The notes: generated from the letters alone by a model not told the origin. A DNA stretch of 64,000 bases from Campylobacterales bacterium (GCA_026390075.1 JAPLGP010000030.1:50455-114454); one strand, 5' to 3'; shown: positions 11,695 through 22,307, counted from the stretch's first letter. A program made the numbers and translations.

Positions 11695-12678
11695 ATGACT
11701 TATATGATGGGAAGAAATTTATTTAATATGAATACAAACAAAAAAGATAGCCTTAAAGCCATTGACCTTTTTGCTGGAATTGGTGGAATTAGACTTGGAT
11801 TTGAACAGGCTTTTGGTGAAAAAATAGAATTTGTTTTCGCCTCTGAAATAGACAAATATGCTCGTGAAACTTACTATGCAAACTTTGGAGAAATTCCTAA
11901 AGGCGATATCACGCAGATAGATGAAAAAAACATCCCTCCTTTTGATATTTTATTGGCTGGATTTCCTTGTCAAGCTTTTAGTGTAGCAGGACATAGAAAA
12001 GGTTTTGAAGATACAAGAGGAACACTTTTCTTTGATGTCATGCGTATTGCTGCACATCATAAACCAAAGGTTATATTTTTGGAGAATGTAAAAGGTTTAG
12101 TCGGACATGACAAAGGAAAAACTTTTAAAGTTATTTTGGAAACTTTAAAAGAGTTGGGTTATTCTGTAAAATATCAAATCTTAAATGCAAAAGATTTTGG
12201 AGTGCCACAAAATAGAGAGCGAATTTATATTGTTGGATTTTTGGATAATGAAGTAGAACTTGAATTTCCAAAACCAATAGAAAAATGTGTAAAAGTTGGC
12301 GATATTTTAGAAGATAAAGTTGATAAAAAATATACTATTTCAGATAAACTTTGGGAAGGACACCAAAGAAGAAAAATTGAGCATAAAGCTAAAGGAAATG
12401 GTTTTGGATACTCTATGTTTAATGAAAATTCATCATATACAAGTACAATTAGTGCAAGATATTATAAAGATGGCTCAGAAATTTTGATTGAGCAATTAGA
12501 TAAAAACCCTAGAAAATTAAGTCCAAGAGAAGCAGGAAGACTTCAAGGCTTTCCAAATAGTTTTCATATAAAAGTAAGTGATGTTCAAGCTTATAAACAA
12601 TTTGGTAATAGTGTGTCTGTTCCAGTAATTGAAGCTATTTCTAAAAATATTTCTAAAATTATTAACAAGGAAAAATAG
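11695..12678 (+). CDS. DNA (cytosine-5)-methyltransferase, type II R-M
   Basis: AIDLFAGIGGIRLGFEQAF, GFPCQAFSVAGHRKGFEDTRGTLFFDVMRI, FLENVKGL, QNRERIYIVGF, QFGNSVSVPVIEAI. Confidence 0.96.
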   Translation: MTYMMGRNLFNMNTNKKDSLKAIDLFAGIGGIRLGFEQAFGEKIEFVFASEIDKYARETYYANFGEIPKGDITQIDEKNIPPFDILLAGFPCQAFSVAGHRKGFEDTRGTLFFDVMRIAAHHKPKVIFLENVKGLVGHDKGKTFKVILETLKELGYSVKYQILNAKDFGVPQNRERIYIVGFLDNEVELEFPKPIEKCVKVGDILEDKVDKKYTISDKLWEGHQRRKIEHKAKGNGFGYSMFNENSSYTSTISARYYKDGSEILIEQLDKNPRKLSPREAGRLQGFPNSFHIKVSDVQAYKQFGNSVSVPVIEAISKNISKIINKEK

Positions 12679-13713
12679 ATGAGTATAGAAAAACTAAAAA
12701 TTGAAAAAAGCCAATTTGATATAAACTTGAAATTTTACTTTATTTTGAAATATCTTTTAAAAGCTGCTTTAAATGATAAGGATATAAAAAAAATAATAGA
12801 AATTTACTCTTTATATAAAGGGTTGTTTTTTAAGAATGCTTTGCTGGGTAGTATGGATAATTTATATGGAACATCTAAATCAGGGTTAAAAAAGAAAGAC
12901 TTTTTAACAGATATTTTAGATTTATTTGAAACAGATTTGGATAGCGAACTTTTTATTTTTGGACTTAAACTAATCGCGATAAAACCACTTTTATTGCAAG
13001 AAGCTAAAACAAGAGATTTACTCGATACTTCAAAATTACCAACACTTAATCCTTTATCTCTCGCGTATGATAAAATAACTTTGTTTAGCCCTTATTCTAC
13101 AAGAGTTAGCGGGGCTTTACTTTCTTTAATATTTTTTGATAAATTAGAAAATAAAGATACTGTTTTTATCTCAAGTGATACAACAGATTTTTTAAAAGAA
13201 CTTTCAAAAGATGCTATTAAACTAAAAAAGATTGGAGTAGAACCAAACCAAATCTTCATGCTCATGTTTAGTGAAAGTATAAATCAGTCTATTATAAGTG
13301 ATAGTGGTTCAAATTATGAAGATAGAATTTTGTCTGTGCTCCTAACGATAGGAATAGATAAAGATAAAATAGTAAAAACACATGATAAAGATGACAGCTC
13401 TACAGAGTTTGATTTTTTCTTTGAGCTTGATGGAAAAACATATGGAATTGGAGCAAAAAGAACTTTAAGAGAGCGATATAAACAATTCATAAAAACAGCT
13501 CAAATGACAAAAATAGATGTAATGATTGAGATAACCTTGGGGATTGATTTAACAGAAGAAAAGGTGAAAGCTATACGAAATTATAATGTGTTTTTATTTA
13601 TTTCAGATGAAGTTTATAGTTCCAATAAATATTTGCAAAATATAAGTGGTGTTTACAGTTCAAAAGATTTAACACTTCAAACGCTGAAAAAATTATCTGA
13701 GTTTGGTGTATAA
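12679..13713 (+). CDS. Putative type II restriction endonuclease partner of the C5 methyltransferase
   Basis: Starts immediately after the MTase stop; possible PD-(D/E)xK-like segment TEFDFFFELDGKTYGIGAKRTLRERYKQ; no other family recognised. Confidence 0.68.
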   Translation: MSIEKLKIEKSQFDINLKFYFILKYLLKAALNDKDIKKIIEIYSLYKGLFFKNALLGSMDNLYGTSKSGLKKKDFLTDILDLFETDLDSELFIFGLKLIAIKPLLLQEAKTRDLLDTSKLPTLNPLSLAYDKITLFSPYSTRVSGALLSLIFFDKLENKDTVFISSDTTDFLKELSKDAIKLKKIGVEPNQIFMLMFSESINQSIISDSGSNYEDRILSVLLTIGIDKDKIVKTHDKDDSSTEFDFFFELDGKTYGIGAKRTLRERYKQFIKTAQMTKIDVMIEITLGIDLTEEKVKAIRNYNVFLFISDEVYSSNKYLQNISGVYSSKDLTLQTLKKLSEFGV

Positions 13714-13737
13714 AATAGATAAATATAGGATTCTATA

Positions 13738-14547
13738 ATGAGAGTAATGTTCATAGGCGATATAGTTGGGCAACCTGGGCGTGAGATGATAAAAGTACAT
13801 CTTAAAAATATTAAAAAAGAGTATGAAGTTGATTTTGTTATCGCAAACTATGAAAATGCTTCGCATGGTTTTGGTGTAACTTCTAAAAATGCAACGGAAC
13901 TTATGGCATGTGGAATTGATTGTATGAGCGGTGGTAATCACTCTTGGGATAAAAAAGAGGTGGTTGCACTTTTTGCAACGCATGAGATACTCCGACCACA
14001 TAACTATCCTGATGGCGTTGAGGGAACAGGGTGCAAAGTGTACGAGGTGGCGGGTGAAAAACTTGCAGTTTTAAATCTTATGGGACACTACTCTATGCCT
14101 TATACAGATAATGTTTTTCGATGTGCTTTGAGCACGGTTGAGGCACTTCACGCAGAGGGAATTAAAAATATTTTTATAGATTTTCATGCAGAAGCGACAA
14201 GTGAAAAACGAGCGATGATGATGCTTCTTCAAGGCAAAGTGAGCGGGATTATCGGGACACATACGCATGTTTCAACGGATGATTTTCAAATCGTAAAAGG
14301 TACAGCGTATTTAACGGATATTGGGCTGAGCGGATGCAGAGACAATGTCATAGGAATGGATGAAAAAGTGCCATTAAAGCAGTTTTTAACTGGTATAAAA
14401 GGACATTTTGACATTCCAAAATCATGTAAAAGAATACTTCAAGTAGCACTTATGGATTTTAGTGATGGGAAATGCTCAAGCGCTGTAAAATTAAAATATT
14501 TCGATGATGCAAGAGTGATGAAAACTGAGGCGTGGATAGAAAATTAG
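13738..14547 (+). CDS. YmdB-family metallophosphoesterase
   Basis: MRVMFIGDIVGQPGREM, ANYENASHGFGVT, GGNHSWDKKEV, GTHTHVSTDD. Confidence 0.9.
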   Translation: MRVMFIGDIVGQPGREMIKVHLKNIKKEYEVDFVIANYENASHGFGVTSKNATELMACGIDCMSGGNHSWDKKEVVALFATHEILRPHNYPDGVEGTGCKVYEVAGEKLAVLNLMGHYSMPYTDNVFRCALSTVEALHAEGIKNIFIDFHAEATSEKRAMMMLLQGKVSGIIGTHTHVSTDDFQIVKGTAYLTDIGLSGCRDNVIGMDEKVPLKQFLTGIKGHFDIPKSCKRILQVALMDFSDGKCSSAVKLKYFDDARVMKTEAWIEN

Positions 14548-15035
14548 GCTGTGATTTTGTAGTACTTATCATTTTGTGCATAAGTATTTACCATGATATG
14601 ACGCATATTTTGTTCTTGTAATTTTTGAACATTCTCTGGAAGTCTTGTATCTGTTTGTGGTGTTTGGTCAAGTGGATGACGTGGCATTCTAATGAGTGAA
14701 AATATTTTTGAATTATCTTCGTACGCACTTTTTGCATTTTGGAGAGTCTTATTGCCCATAAACTCTTTTGTTAATTCTTTAGATTTGGATACAAACTCAT
14801 TTTCTGGATTTTTAAAAGCCTCTTCTTGTCTTTGAAGCTCTAATTTAGTGTTAAAAGATTTAGCTCTGTAAACATAGTCAATAGGCAAATCTGAAGCTGA
14901 ATCAAGGTCAAGACTAGGCTGTGCAAGAAGTTTAGAACTAAAAGAAGTATTGTTACTACTCACACTCTCTTTGGTTTTTGCAGGTCTATCAGAAGCATTT
15001 GTCTGAATGTAAGTGCTATACGATGATACAAACAT
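14544..15035 (-). CDS. Hypothetical protein
   Basis: 163-aa ORF, convergent with ymdB-like gene; no recognisable motif. Confidence 0.6.
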   Translation of the reverse strand: MFVSSYSTYIQTNASDRPAKTKESVSSNNTSFSSKLLAQPSLDLDSASDLPIDYVYRAKSFNTKLELQRQEEAFKNPENEFVSKSKELTKEFMGNKTLQNAKSAYEDNSKIFSLIRMPRHPLDQTPQTDTRLPENVQKLQEQNMRHIMVNTYAQNDKYYKITA

Positions 15036-15118
15036 GATACTTCCTTTTCTCTCTATTTTCTACATTATAAAACATGTAAGCTTTCTTTTATATAAAGTTT
15101 TTTTGATAGAATATATTT

Positions 15119-16039
15119 ATGAAAATTTTCAACTTACTATTTGTCTTTTTTATAACACATCTCTATGCAGACAGTCTCGATTTGGGTTTTGACTATAGTC
15201 TCTTTTGGAAGATGATTGCTTTTTTTGCATTTATCTCTCTCTTTTTTATTTATAGACAGTATGAACTAAAAAAATTAAATAACAAACTTCAAAAATCTTT
15301 TGAAGAAGAGAGAATAAATTCACGAGATAAAGACCAACTTATTTTTAATCAAAAGAAACTTGCGGCAATGGATGAAGTGCTTGAAAATATCGCACATCAG
15401 TGGAGACAGCCTCTCTCTCAAATAAACTCATCTGTTTTGGTTATTGATGATAGAATGTATGAAAAAAACTTTAAAGATGATGTTATAGAGGAAAAATTGC
15501 TTGAGATAGAATCCCTTACTCAGTATATGTCAAAAACTATAAATGATTTTAAAAACTTTTTTGATGGTCAAAGTAAAATGGAGAAGTATTCACTCAAAGA
15601 TTTGATTGACAAATCTGTTTATATCATTAGAGGAACTCTTCTTTCACTTAATATCAAAGTAGAAGTTATAGCAGATAAGAAGTGCATACACTATGGATTT
15701 CCTAATGAACTTGAACAAGTTATACTTGTAATTTTAAATAATGCTAAAGATGTGTTAGTAAGCAGGAATATTCAATATCCAAAGATTAGAGTAGAAGTTG
15801 AGAAGATTGAACATGATTATCATATAAAAATCGAAGATAATGGCGGAGGAATTGATGAGTCGATTATTCATAAAATATTTGACCCATACTTTACAACAAA
15901 ATATAAATCACAAGGAACAGGCTTGGGATTGTATATTTCTCAAATGATAATTAAAGAGAGAATGAATGCTGAACTGATTGTTCATAATACAAAAATTGGA
16001 GCGTGTTTTACAATTATTTTTAAGGATGAAAATGCATAA
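15119..16039 (+). CDS. Sensor histidine kinase
   Basis: ENIAHQWRQPLSQI (H box), KIEDNGGGIDESIIHKIFDPYFTTK, GTGLGLYISQMII. Confidence 0.92.
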   Translation: MKIFNLLFVFFITHLYADSLDLGFDYSLFWKMIAFFAFISLFFIYRQYELKKLNNKLQKSFEEERINSRDKDQLIFNQKKLAAMDEVLENIAHQWRQPLSQINSSVLVIDDRMYEKNFKDDVIEEKLLEIESLTQYMSKTINDFKNFFDGQSKMEKYSLKDLIDKSVYIIRGTLLSLNIKVEVIADKKCIHYGFPNELEQVILVILNNAKDVLVSRNIQYPKIRVEVEKIEHDYHIKIEDNGGGIDESIIHKIFDPYFTTKYKSQGTGLGLYISQMIIKERMNAELIVHNTKIGACFTIIFKDENA

Positions 16040-16721
16040 CGATGTAAAAGAGTATGACATACTGTTTGTTGAAGATGAAAAAGCAATAAGAGCGAATTAT
16101 GTTAAATACTTACAAAGATACTTTAAAAATGTATATGAAGCAGAAGATGGTGAGAGAGCATATGAAATTTATAAAGCAAAAAAACCACATATTATGATTA
16201 TTGATATAAATTTACCAAAGCTTAATGGTATTGATTTACTTAAAAAGATAAGAGAAAAAGACCACTCTACAAAAGTGTTGATGCTAACATCGCACACAGA
16301 TACGGGTTATTTACTTGATGCTGCAAGTCTTCAACTCACAAAATATTTAGTAAAGCCTATAAGCAGAGAAGATTTAAAAAATGCTCTCAATTTAGTAGAA
16401 GAAGAGCTTTCAAAATTTACGATAACAGAGAAAAAAAGGTTAACTCTCAAAGACAATTTTAGTTGGGATTATGACTCAAATGAACTTTATGACGATAACT
16501 ATTTGGTACTTCTTACAAACAAAGAGAGAAAAATACTCACTATTCTTTTTTCGGATATCAACAGAACTTTTACATACGATGACATAATTATAGATGTTTG
16601 GTATGACCTTGATGAAGATAAAGTAGCTGCTTTAAAAACAATTATAAAAAATATAAGAAAAAAAGTACCCGAAAATACAATCAAAAATGTATTTGGCGAA
16701 GGGTATAAAATAGAAATTTAA
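16026..16721 (+). CDS. Two-component response regulator with winged-helix output domain
   Basis: DILFVEDEKAIRANYVKYL, IIDINLPKLNGIDLLKKI, C-terminal NTFTYDDII..GEGYKIEI; overlaps the kinase 3' end. Confidence 0.88.
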   Translation: MKMHNDVKEYDILFVEDEKAIRANYVKYLQRYFKNVYEAEDGERAYEIYKAKKPHIMIIDINLPKLNGIDLLKKIREKDHSTKVLMLTSHTDTGYLLDAASLQLTKYLVKPISREDLKNALNLVEEELSKFTITEKKRLTLKDNFSWDYDSNELYDDNYLVLLTNKERKILTILFSDINRTFTYDDIIIDVWYDLDEDKVAALKTIIKNIRKKVPENTIKNVFGEGYKIEI

Positions 16722-16742
16722 AGAGTAAACTAATGAATAGAT

Positions 16743-16837
16743 TTCTTGCAAAACTCTTTTTTAGATTGCTTCGCTTTGCTCGCAATGACAGTCATGTGCC
16801 AAGGAGGAACGACGAAGCAATCTGAGTTTTGCAAGAA
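16743..16837. repeat. Interrupted long inverted-repeat element (MITE/REP-like)
   Basis: TTCTTGCAAAACTC-TTTTTT-AGATTGCTTCG ... CGAAGCAATCTGAGTTTTGCAAGAA; 25-bp arm complementary to the left arm except for a T6 insertion. Confidence 0.7.
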
Positions 16838-16864
16838 GCCTATTGCAAAAAAGGAAAATAAACC

Positions 16865-18259
16865 ATGTTAAAAATACATCAGATATTTATTGTTAAATTT
16901 TTACTACTTTTTATTAGCGCTTTACTTATCTCTTCTATCATAAGTTACGGTGCTCTGAAATCTATCATAATTACCAATAATACATACAATCTTCAAAATA
17001 GTATTCATCTTCTCTCCATTGAACTCTCAAGAGTTGATAATTTAGATGAGTACGCTCTCAAAATCAGTGAAAAAACAAAAATGCGAGTAACTATAATCAA
17101 TGGCACAGGAGAGGTGATTGCTGAATCAAATTCTGATAAAACTACCATGGAAAATCACTCCTCAAGATATGAAATTATGCAAGCAGACAGTGAAGAATTT
17201 TCGCATATCATAAGGTATTCTGAGACACTGAATGTTGACTCTTTGTATGTAGCAAAAAAATTATCCTATAAAGGTAAAATCATTTATGTCAGGTTGGCGA
17301 TGAGCTTAGCCCAAGTTATGGATGATTTTTACTCATTGTGGGTTAAACTTTTTTTTGTTTTTTCATTTATTTTGTTTATCGCTTTATTTGCTTCGAAAAA
17401 GATGAGTCAAAAAATAGTTTATGATATTATGCAAATTACAAAGTATCTTGATGAAATATCCAATAAAAATTATAGAGCAACCATAAAAACAAAATATTTT
17501 TATGAGTTTTTACAAATCTCACTTCTTCTAAAAAATCTTGTAAAAAAACTTCACAATAGAGATAAACAAAAACAAAAATATATAGCAAAACTCAGGTTAA
17601 TGAATAAACAAAGAAATGATATTTTATCGGCTATTTCGCATGAGTTTAAAAATCCTATCGCTTCCATAATGGGGTATGCTCAAACGCTCCAACAAGACTC
17701 TCATCTTGACATAAAAATACGAGAAAAATTTTTAGAAAAGATTAGCTCCAATGGTGACAAAATAACTAAGATGCTCGACCGATTGGCACTCACGGTGAAA
17801 CTTGAAAACAGTGACATAGAGATTAAAGAGACTCCTTTTAATCTAAAGCTTTTGTGTGAAGAGGTAGTAACAAATCTCTCTTTAAAATATAAGAGTAGAA
17901 AAATAGTTCTGCATGCTAAAGATTGCATCATTCACGCTGATAAAACTATGATAGAGTTGGCACTTATAAATCTTATCGATAATGCACTCAAATACTCAGA
18001 CGATGAGGTAGAAGTTGTACTAGAAGAAGAGATGCTTTTGGTAAAAGATAGAGGCATAGGCATAAAAGAGAAATATTTAGACAAGGTAACTTCAAAATTT
18101 TACAGAGTTCATAAAAATAGCTGGGATAATTCTATGGGCATAGGACTTGCCATGGTAAGTTATATTTTAAAGGCGCATAAAACCGCGCTTTATATAAAAT
18201 CAATATATTCGGAAGGTTCAACTTTTGGTTTTAGTCTGAAAAATATGTTGAAAAAGTAG
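16865..18259 (+). CDS. Membrane sensor histidine kinase
   Basis: ILSAISHEFKNPIASIMGYAQTL (H box), LINLIDNALKYSDDEV (N box), KDRGIGIKEKYL, GIGLAMVSYILKAH. Confidence 0.93.
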   Translation: MLKIHQIFIVKFLLLFISALLISSIISYGALKSIIITNNTYNLQNSIHLLSIELSRVDNLDEYALKISEKTKMRVTIINGTGEVIAESNSDKTTMENHSSRYEIMQADSEEFSHIIRYSETLNVDSLYVAKKLSYKGKIIYVRLAMSLAQVMDDFYSLWVKLFFVFSFILFIALFASKKMSQKIVYDIMQITKYLDEISNKNYRATIKTKYFYEFLQISLLLKNLVKKLHNRDKQKQKYIAKLRLMNKQRNDILSAISHEFKNPIASIMGYAQTLQQDSHLDIKIREKFLEKISSNGDKITKMLDRLALTVKLENSDIEIKETPFNLKLLCEEVVTNLSLKYKSRKIVLHAKDCIIHADKTMIELALINLIDNALKYSDDEVEVVLEEEMLLVKDRGIGIKEKYLDKVTSKFYRVHKNSWDNSMGIGLAMVSYILKAHKTALYIKSIYSEGSTFGFSLKNMLKK

Positions 18260-18280
18260 TAAGTTTATTTTTCTTATCTT

Positions 18281-21109
18281 TTAAAAATCATAAAATTTTT
18301 CGACAAACTTCACTATTTTTTCTAGCACTCGAGGGATGATTACTTTTCTCTCAAGGAGTTTTGGTTTTTCGTTTAAAGTTTTGGCTACATCATCTTTAAG
18401 AGGAACTCTTTGCTCATAGATATAAGTATCTACTACTTTTTTGAGTTCTGTAGCATTTAGATTTTCATCTTTGCAAAGTGCCTCAAATGCACACATTTTT
18501 TCTTCATCCAAAAACTTTTCAAACTCATTTTCTATATTGTCCGAGTCTGCGATGCCTTGCAGATTTTCATTGATGAATTTCTCTATGAGCTCTTTTTTGC
18601 TTCTGAGATTTGCTTGTCCATTGATGATGCTTAGGATGTTATTTTTTTGTGTCTCTTGTTCCTCTTGACTTGCATCTTTATAACGGGAGAGTAATTTTAA
18701 TATGTACGATACATTGATTTCATCAACGATTATCAACTCCAACTCAAAGTCCACATCTTCAAGGATGGATACTTTTTCTTTTGTTTGTGTCGGCTTTAAA
18801 ATTTCATACAAATCAAGATACTTCGATTTATAATCCTCAAACTCTTGTTCACGCATAGACAAATCAGACCACTTAAAATCACTAAATCCTTCAAGTATAT
18901 TTTTTGTACGCATAATCTCACGAAATGCTCTGACAAACTCCAACTCCCTGCCCTGAGCTATAAGTTCATCCACACTTGCAACGCTCGGAGCTATTTGCGT
19001 CAATGTCAAAAACGCTTCGTTAAATACTTTCACATACTCTTCATAAGGCTTCATGATGATTATATCTTTCGCATTTTTATTTGAAAAAAGTGCGATTGCA
19101 TCATCAGTTGCTTTTTTGAGGTTTCTAAAACAGACAATATTTCCCTGCGATTTTTTTTCATTTATAATTCTGTTTGTTCTTGAGAAGGCTTGAACAAGTC
19201 CGTGATATTTGAGGTTTTTATCGACATAGAGGGTGTTGAGACTTGGAGAGTCAAACCCCGTTAAGAACATATTGACCACCAAAAGAATATCTATTTCTCT
19301 GTTTTTTACTTTTTTTGAGATGTCATTGTAGTAGTTATAAAAACTCTGCGAATCTTTGGTGCTAAACTTCGTCCCAAACATCGCATTGTAGTCGCTTATG
19401 TAGCTCTCAAGCTTGTCACGGCTGTGTTGATTGATATGTGCTTCGTCCACATTTGCACCGTCTGCTTCATCTAACTCATAAACGCCGTTTGCATCTTTGT
19501 CCTTTTCGTTTGCACTGTATGAAAAAATGGTGGCTATTTTGAGGTTATGGTTTTTGCTTTTAAAGAGTTCATAGTATTTTGTAAGTGTCTCAATGCCACT
19601 CACGCACATCATCGCCGTAAACTCTTTGTTATGCGTTTTTCTTGGATGGTTGGCAATTATGTAATCGGTAATCTTTTCAAGCCTCTGTGGGCTCTCTAAA
19701 AGTTCTTTGGTGTCTATCTCTTCTACATCGATGTCGATGTTTGTTGCACTTCCCTCTTTTTCTTTGTATCTGCCCACATATTCGACCGAAAATTTGAGAA
19801 CATTATCATCGCCGATGGCATCGGTAATGACATATTTATGCAAAGCATCGCCAAAGAGTTCTGTTGTGGTGCGTTTACCGAGTTTGTTACCCGTTGCATT
19901 TTCTACAAATATTGGCGTACCTGTAAACCCAATCATCTGATACTTGTTAAAAAACTTCGTAATAGCTAAGTGTGTCTCTCCAAACTGGCTTCTATGGCAC
20001 TCATCAAAGATAAAAACGATGTATTTGTCTCGGAGTTTTTCCATTTTTTCCAAATAGTGTTTTTTGCTTATGGCGGAGTTTAGTTTTTGAATGGTTGTGA
20101 CAATGAGTTTCGTATCATCGCCAAACTGTTTGACAAGTGCGTTTGTGTTGTCTGTGCCATCGACTGAGCCATTGCTAAAGCTGTTAAACTCCTTGTTGGT
20201 TTGGTAATCAAGGTCTTTTCTATCGACGACAAACACCACTTTTTCGACATGTGGAAGTTTCATCAAAATTTGTGCGGTTTTAAAACTTGTAAGCGTTTTT
20301 CCGCTTCCCGTTGTGTGCCAGATATAGCCGTTTTTATCACTGTTTTCTACTCGCTCAATGATGGCTTCCGTGGCATGAAATTGGTAGGGTCGTAAAATCA
20401 TAAGTATTTTTGGCACGGTCGCTAAAACTATATACTTGCATATCATTTTAGAGACATGGCATCGCTCCAAAAACACATCTGTAAACGCATCGAGATTTGT
20501 TATGTTTTTATTCTTATCATCTGCCCAAAAGAAGGTCTGTTTAAAGGATTGCTTACGGTTGTTTGAGTAGTATTTGGTGTTTACCCCATTACTGATTATG
20601 AAGATTTGCACATAGTTAAATAGAGCATTATTTGAGCCATACGAGTGTCGTTGGTAGCGGTTGATTTGGTTAAAAGCCTCTTTGAGTTCCAAGCCTCTGC
20701 GTTTGAGTTCAATCTGCACAAGAGGCAAACCGTTTATAAGAAGCGTCACATCGTAACGGTTTTTATAAACGCCATCCACGGTGACTTGTTGCGTGACTTG
20801 AAAAAGATTTTGACACCAATGTTCTGAGTCCAAAAACTCTATATATTTGGTTGTTCCATCATCTAAAGGCAGTACAAACTTATCTCTAAGAATTTGAGCC
20901 TTTTCAAACACGCTTCCTTTGTTTAAATGGTTAAGCACTCTTTTAAACTCACTCTGGCTCATGCTAAAATTATTATGTTTTTCGAGTTGCATCTTAAGGT
21001 TGGCTTCGAGTGCCGTGTCGTCTTTTATGGTGACTTTTTCGTACTCTAAATTTACAAGTTGTTTAACTAGGTTCTCTTCTAGTATCGCTTCGCTTTGTTT
21101 GCTCAACAC
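18281..21109 (-). CDS. hsdR: Type I restriction-modification system restriction subunit
   Basis: WHTTGSGKTLTSFKTAQIL, FIFDECHRSQFGE, QMIGFTGTPIF, VNMFLTGFDSPSLNTLYVDKNL. Confidence 0.96.
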   Translation of the reverse strand: MLSKQSEAILEENLVKQLVNLEYEKVTIKDDTALEANLKMQLEKHNNFSMSQSEFKRVLNHLNKGSVFEKAQILRDKFVLPLDDGTTKYIEFLDSEHWCQNLFQVTQQVTVDGVYKNRYDVTLLINGLPLVQIELKRRGLELKEAFNQINRYQRHSYGSNNALFNYVQIFIISNGVNTKYYSNNRKQSFKQTFFWADDKNKNITNLDAFTDVFLERCHVSKMICKYIVLATVPKILMILRPYQFHATEAIIERVENSDKNGYIWHTTGSGKTLTSFKTAQILMKLPHVEKVVFVVDRKDLDYQTNKEFNSFSNGSVDGTDNTNALVKQFGDDTKLIVTTIQKLNSAISKKHYLEKMEKLRDKYIVFIFDECHRSQFGETHLAITKFFNKYQMIGFTGTPIFVENATGNKLGKRTTTELFGDALHKYVITDAIGDDNVLKFSVEYVGRYKEKEGSATNIDIDVEEIDTKELLESPQRLEKITDYIIANHPRKTHNKEFTAMMCVSGIETLTKYYELFKSKNHNLKIATIFSYSANEKDKDANGVYELDEADGANVDEAHINQHSRDKLESYISDYNAMFGTKFSTKDSQSFYNYYNDISKKVKNREIDILLVVNMFLTGFDSPSLNTLYVDKNLKYHGLVQAFSRTNRIINEKKSQGNIVCFRNLKKATDDAIALFSNKNAKDIIIMKPYEEYVKVFNEAFLTLTQIAPSVASVDELIAQGRELEFVRAFREIMRTKNILEGFSDFKWSDLSMREQEFEDYKSKYLDLYEILKPTQTKEKVSILEDVDFELELIIVDEINVSYILKLLSRYKDASQEEQETQKNNILSIINGQANLRSKKELIEKFINENLQGIADSDNIENEFEKFLDEEKMCAFEALCKDENLNATELKKVVDTYIYEQRVPLKDDVAKTLNEKPKLLERKVIIPRVLEKIVKFVEKFYDF

Positions 21110-21115
21110 AAATCC

Positions 21116-22264
21116 TTAGTTGTTATTTAAAAAATCAGACACAAAACCATTCTCTTTGAGTACTTTCATAATACCTCTTAAAAGATAGTTGTTTACAAAC
21201 CTTATAGTGTAGATTCTACCGCCCTCAGTAACAGGAACTACAATATTTTTCTCTTTGAGTTTACCCATAACTACTGCTTTTTTCTTAGAATCTGTTATCC
21301 CTAAAAAGCTCAATTCCTCCGACTTCATTGCCATATCATCTTTATTTATGAGGTATTCCAATATCTTAAACTCTTGGTCTGTAATATGCTTACCCTCTCG
21401 TGCTAAAACCAAAGTAGGCAAAAGAATCTGTTTTTTTACATACTCTTTATTGAGCAAAGAATCTATCTTTTGTATTTCATTTTTTAGTCCGAGTAAAAAG
21501 TATTCACACCACGCCAAAATATCATCACTTTTTAAAGAGTCGGCACGAGAAAGCATCTCATAATATTTATCTCTGTCTGTGTAAAAAACAGATGATGGGT
21601 TAATGATTCTTCCATTTTTTACTTGAAACCCAAGTTTGATTAAAAAAGCATAGTTAAGTAGTCTGCCCATTCTTCCGTTTCCATTGTCAAAAGGGTGGAT
21701 AAACTCAAACCTGTGATGTGCAATAGCGACCATTAAAAGCTGGTACTGTTCTTTGTGTGAAAAGTTTATAAAATCAATAAACTTTTCAAAATATTCTCTC
21801 AAAATAAAATGCTCGGGCGGAGTGTGTCCTGAGCTTTTTATGCTTACATTGTGTGCTCGAAGTTCTCCTGGGTTTTTCGAACCTTCCCCGTTTGGAGGTG
21901 GAGTTAAATTTTTGGTTAAAATCTGATGAATCTCTGAAATAAAAGCACGATTAAAAAGCGTGTTTTCATCTGTATTGTCTTCAATGAAATCTATGGCGTT
22001 TTCTAAGTTTGTAATTTCATCATCACTCTCGTCATGTATGTTTTTTTCTATGATTTTTTCTACATATTCTGATAATGTTGTATTGTTCCCTTCAATTCTT
22101 GCACTTCCCAAAGTCTCTAAAATATGAAAAATATCTTTGAGTTGAAAAAAGATATGAGAAGGAACATCTCCGCCAAGTCGTTTGGTTCTAAGTTTTTCCA
22201 AATCTAAAATAATATTGGCTAAATCACTTCCCCAAGAAGGGTCTGGTATGACAATATCTTTCAT
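21116..22264 (-). CDS. Fic domain protein embedded in type I R-M operon
   Basis: FIHPFDNGNGRMGRLLNYAFL (Fic HPFxxGNGRxxR motif); N-terminal SARIEGN matching the Fic inhibitory-helix motif. Confidence 0.93.
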   Translation of the reverse strand: MKDIVIPDPSWGSDLANIILDLEKLRTKRLGGDVPSHIFFQLKDIFHILETLGSARIEGNNTTLSEYVEKIIEKNIHDESDDEITNLENAIDFIEDNTDENTLFNRAFISEIHQILTKNLTPPPNGEGSKNPGELRAHNVSIKSSGHTPPEHFILREYFEKFIDFINFSHKEQYQLLMVAIAHHRFEFIHPFDNGNGRMGRLLNYAFLIKLGFQVKNGRIINPSSVFYTDRDKYYEMLSRADSLKSDDILAWCEYFLLGLKNEIQKIDSLLNKEYVKKQILLPTLVLAREGKHITDQEFKILEYLINKDDMAMKSEELSFLGITDSKKKAVVMGKLKEKNIVVPVTEGGRIYTIRFVNNYLLRGIMKVLKENGFVSDFLNNN

Positions 22265-22307
22265 ACTACTTCCTTTTCATTTTTTTATTACTTCCCACAT
22301 ACACCCT

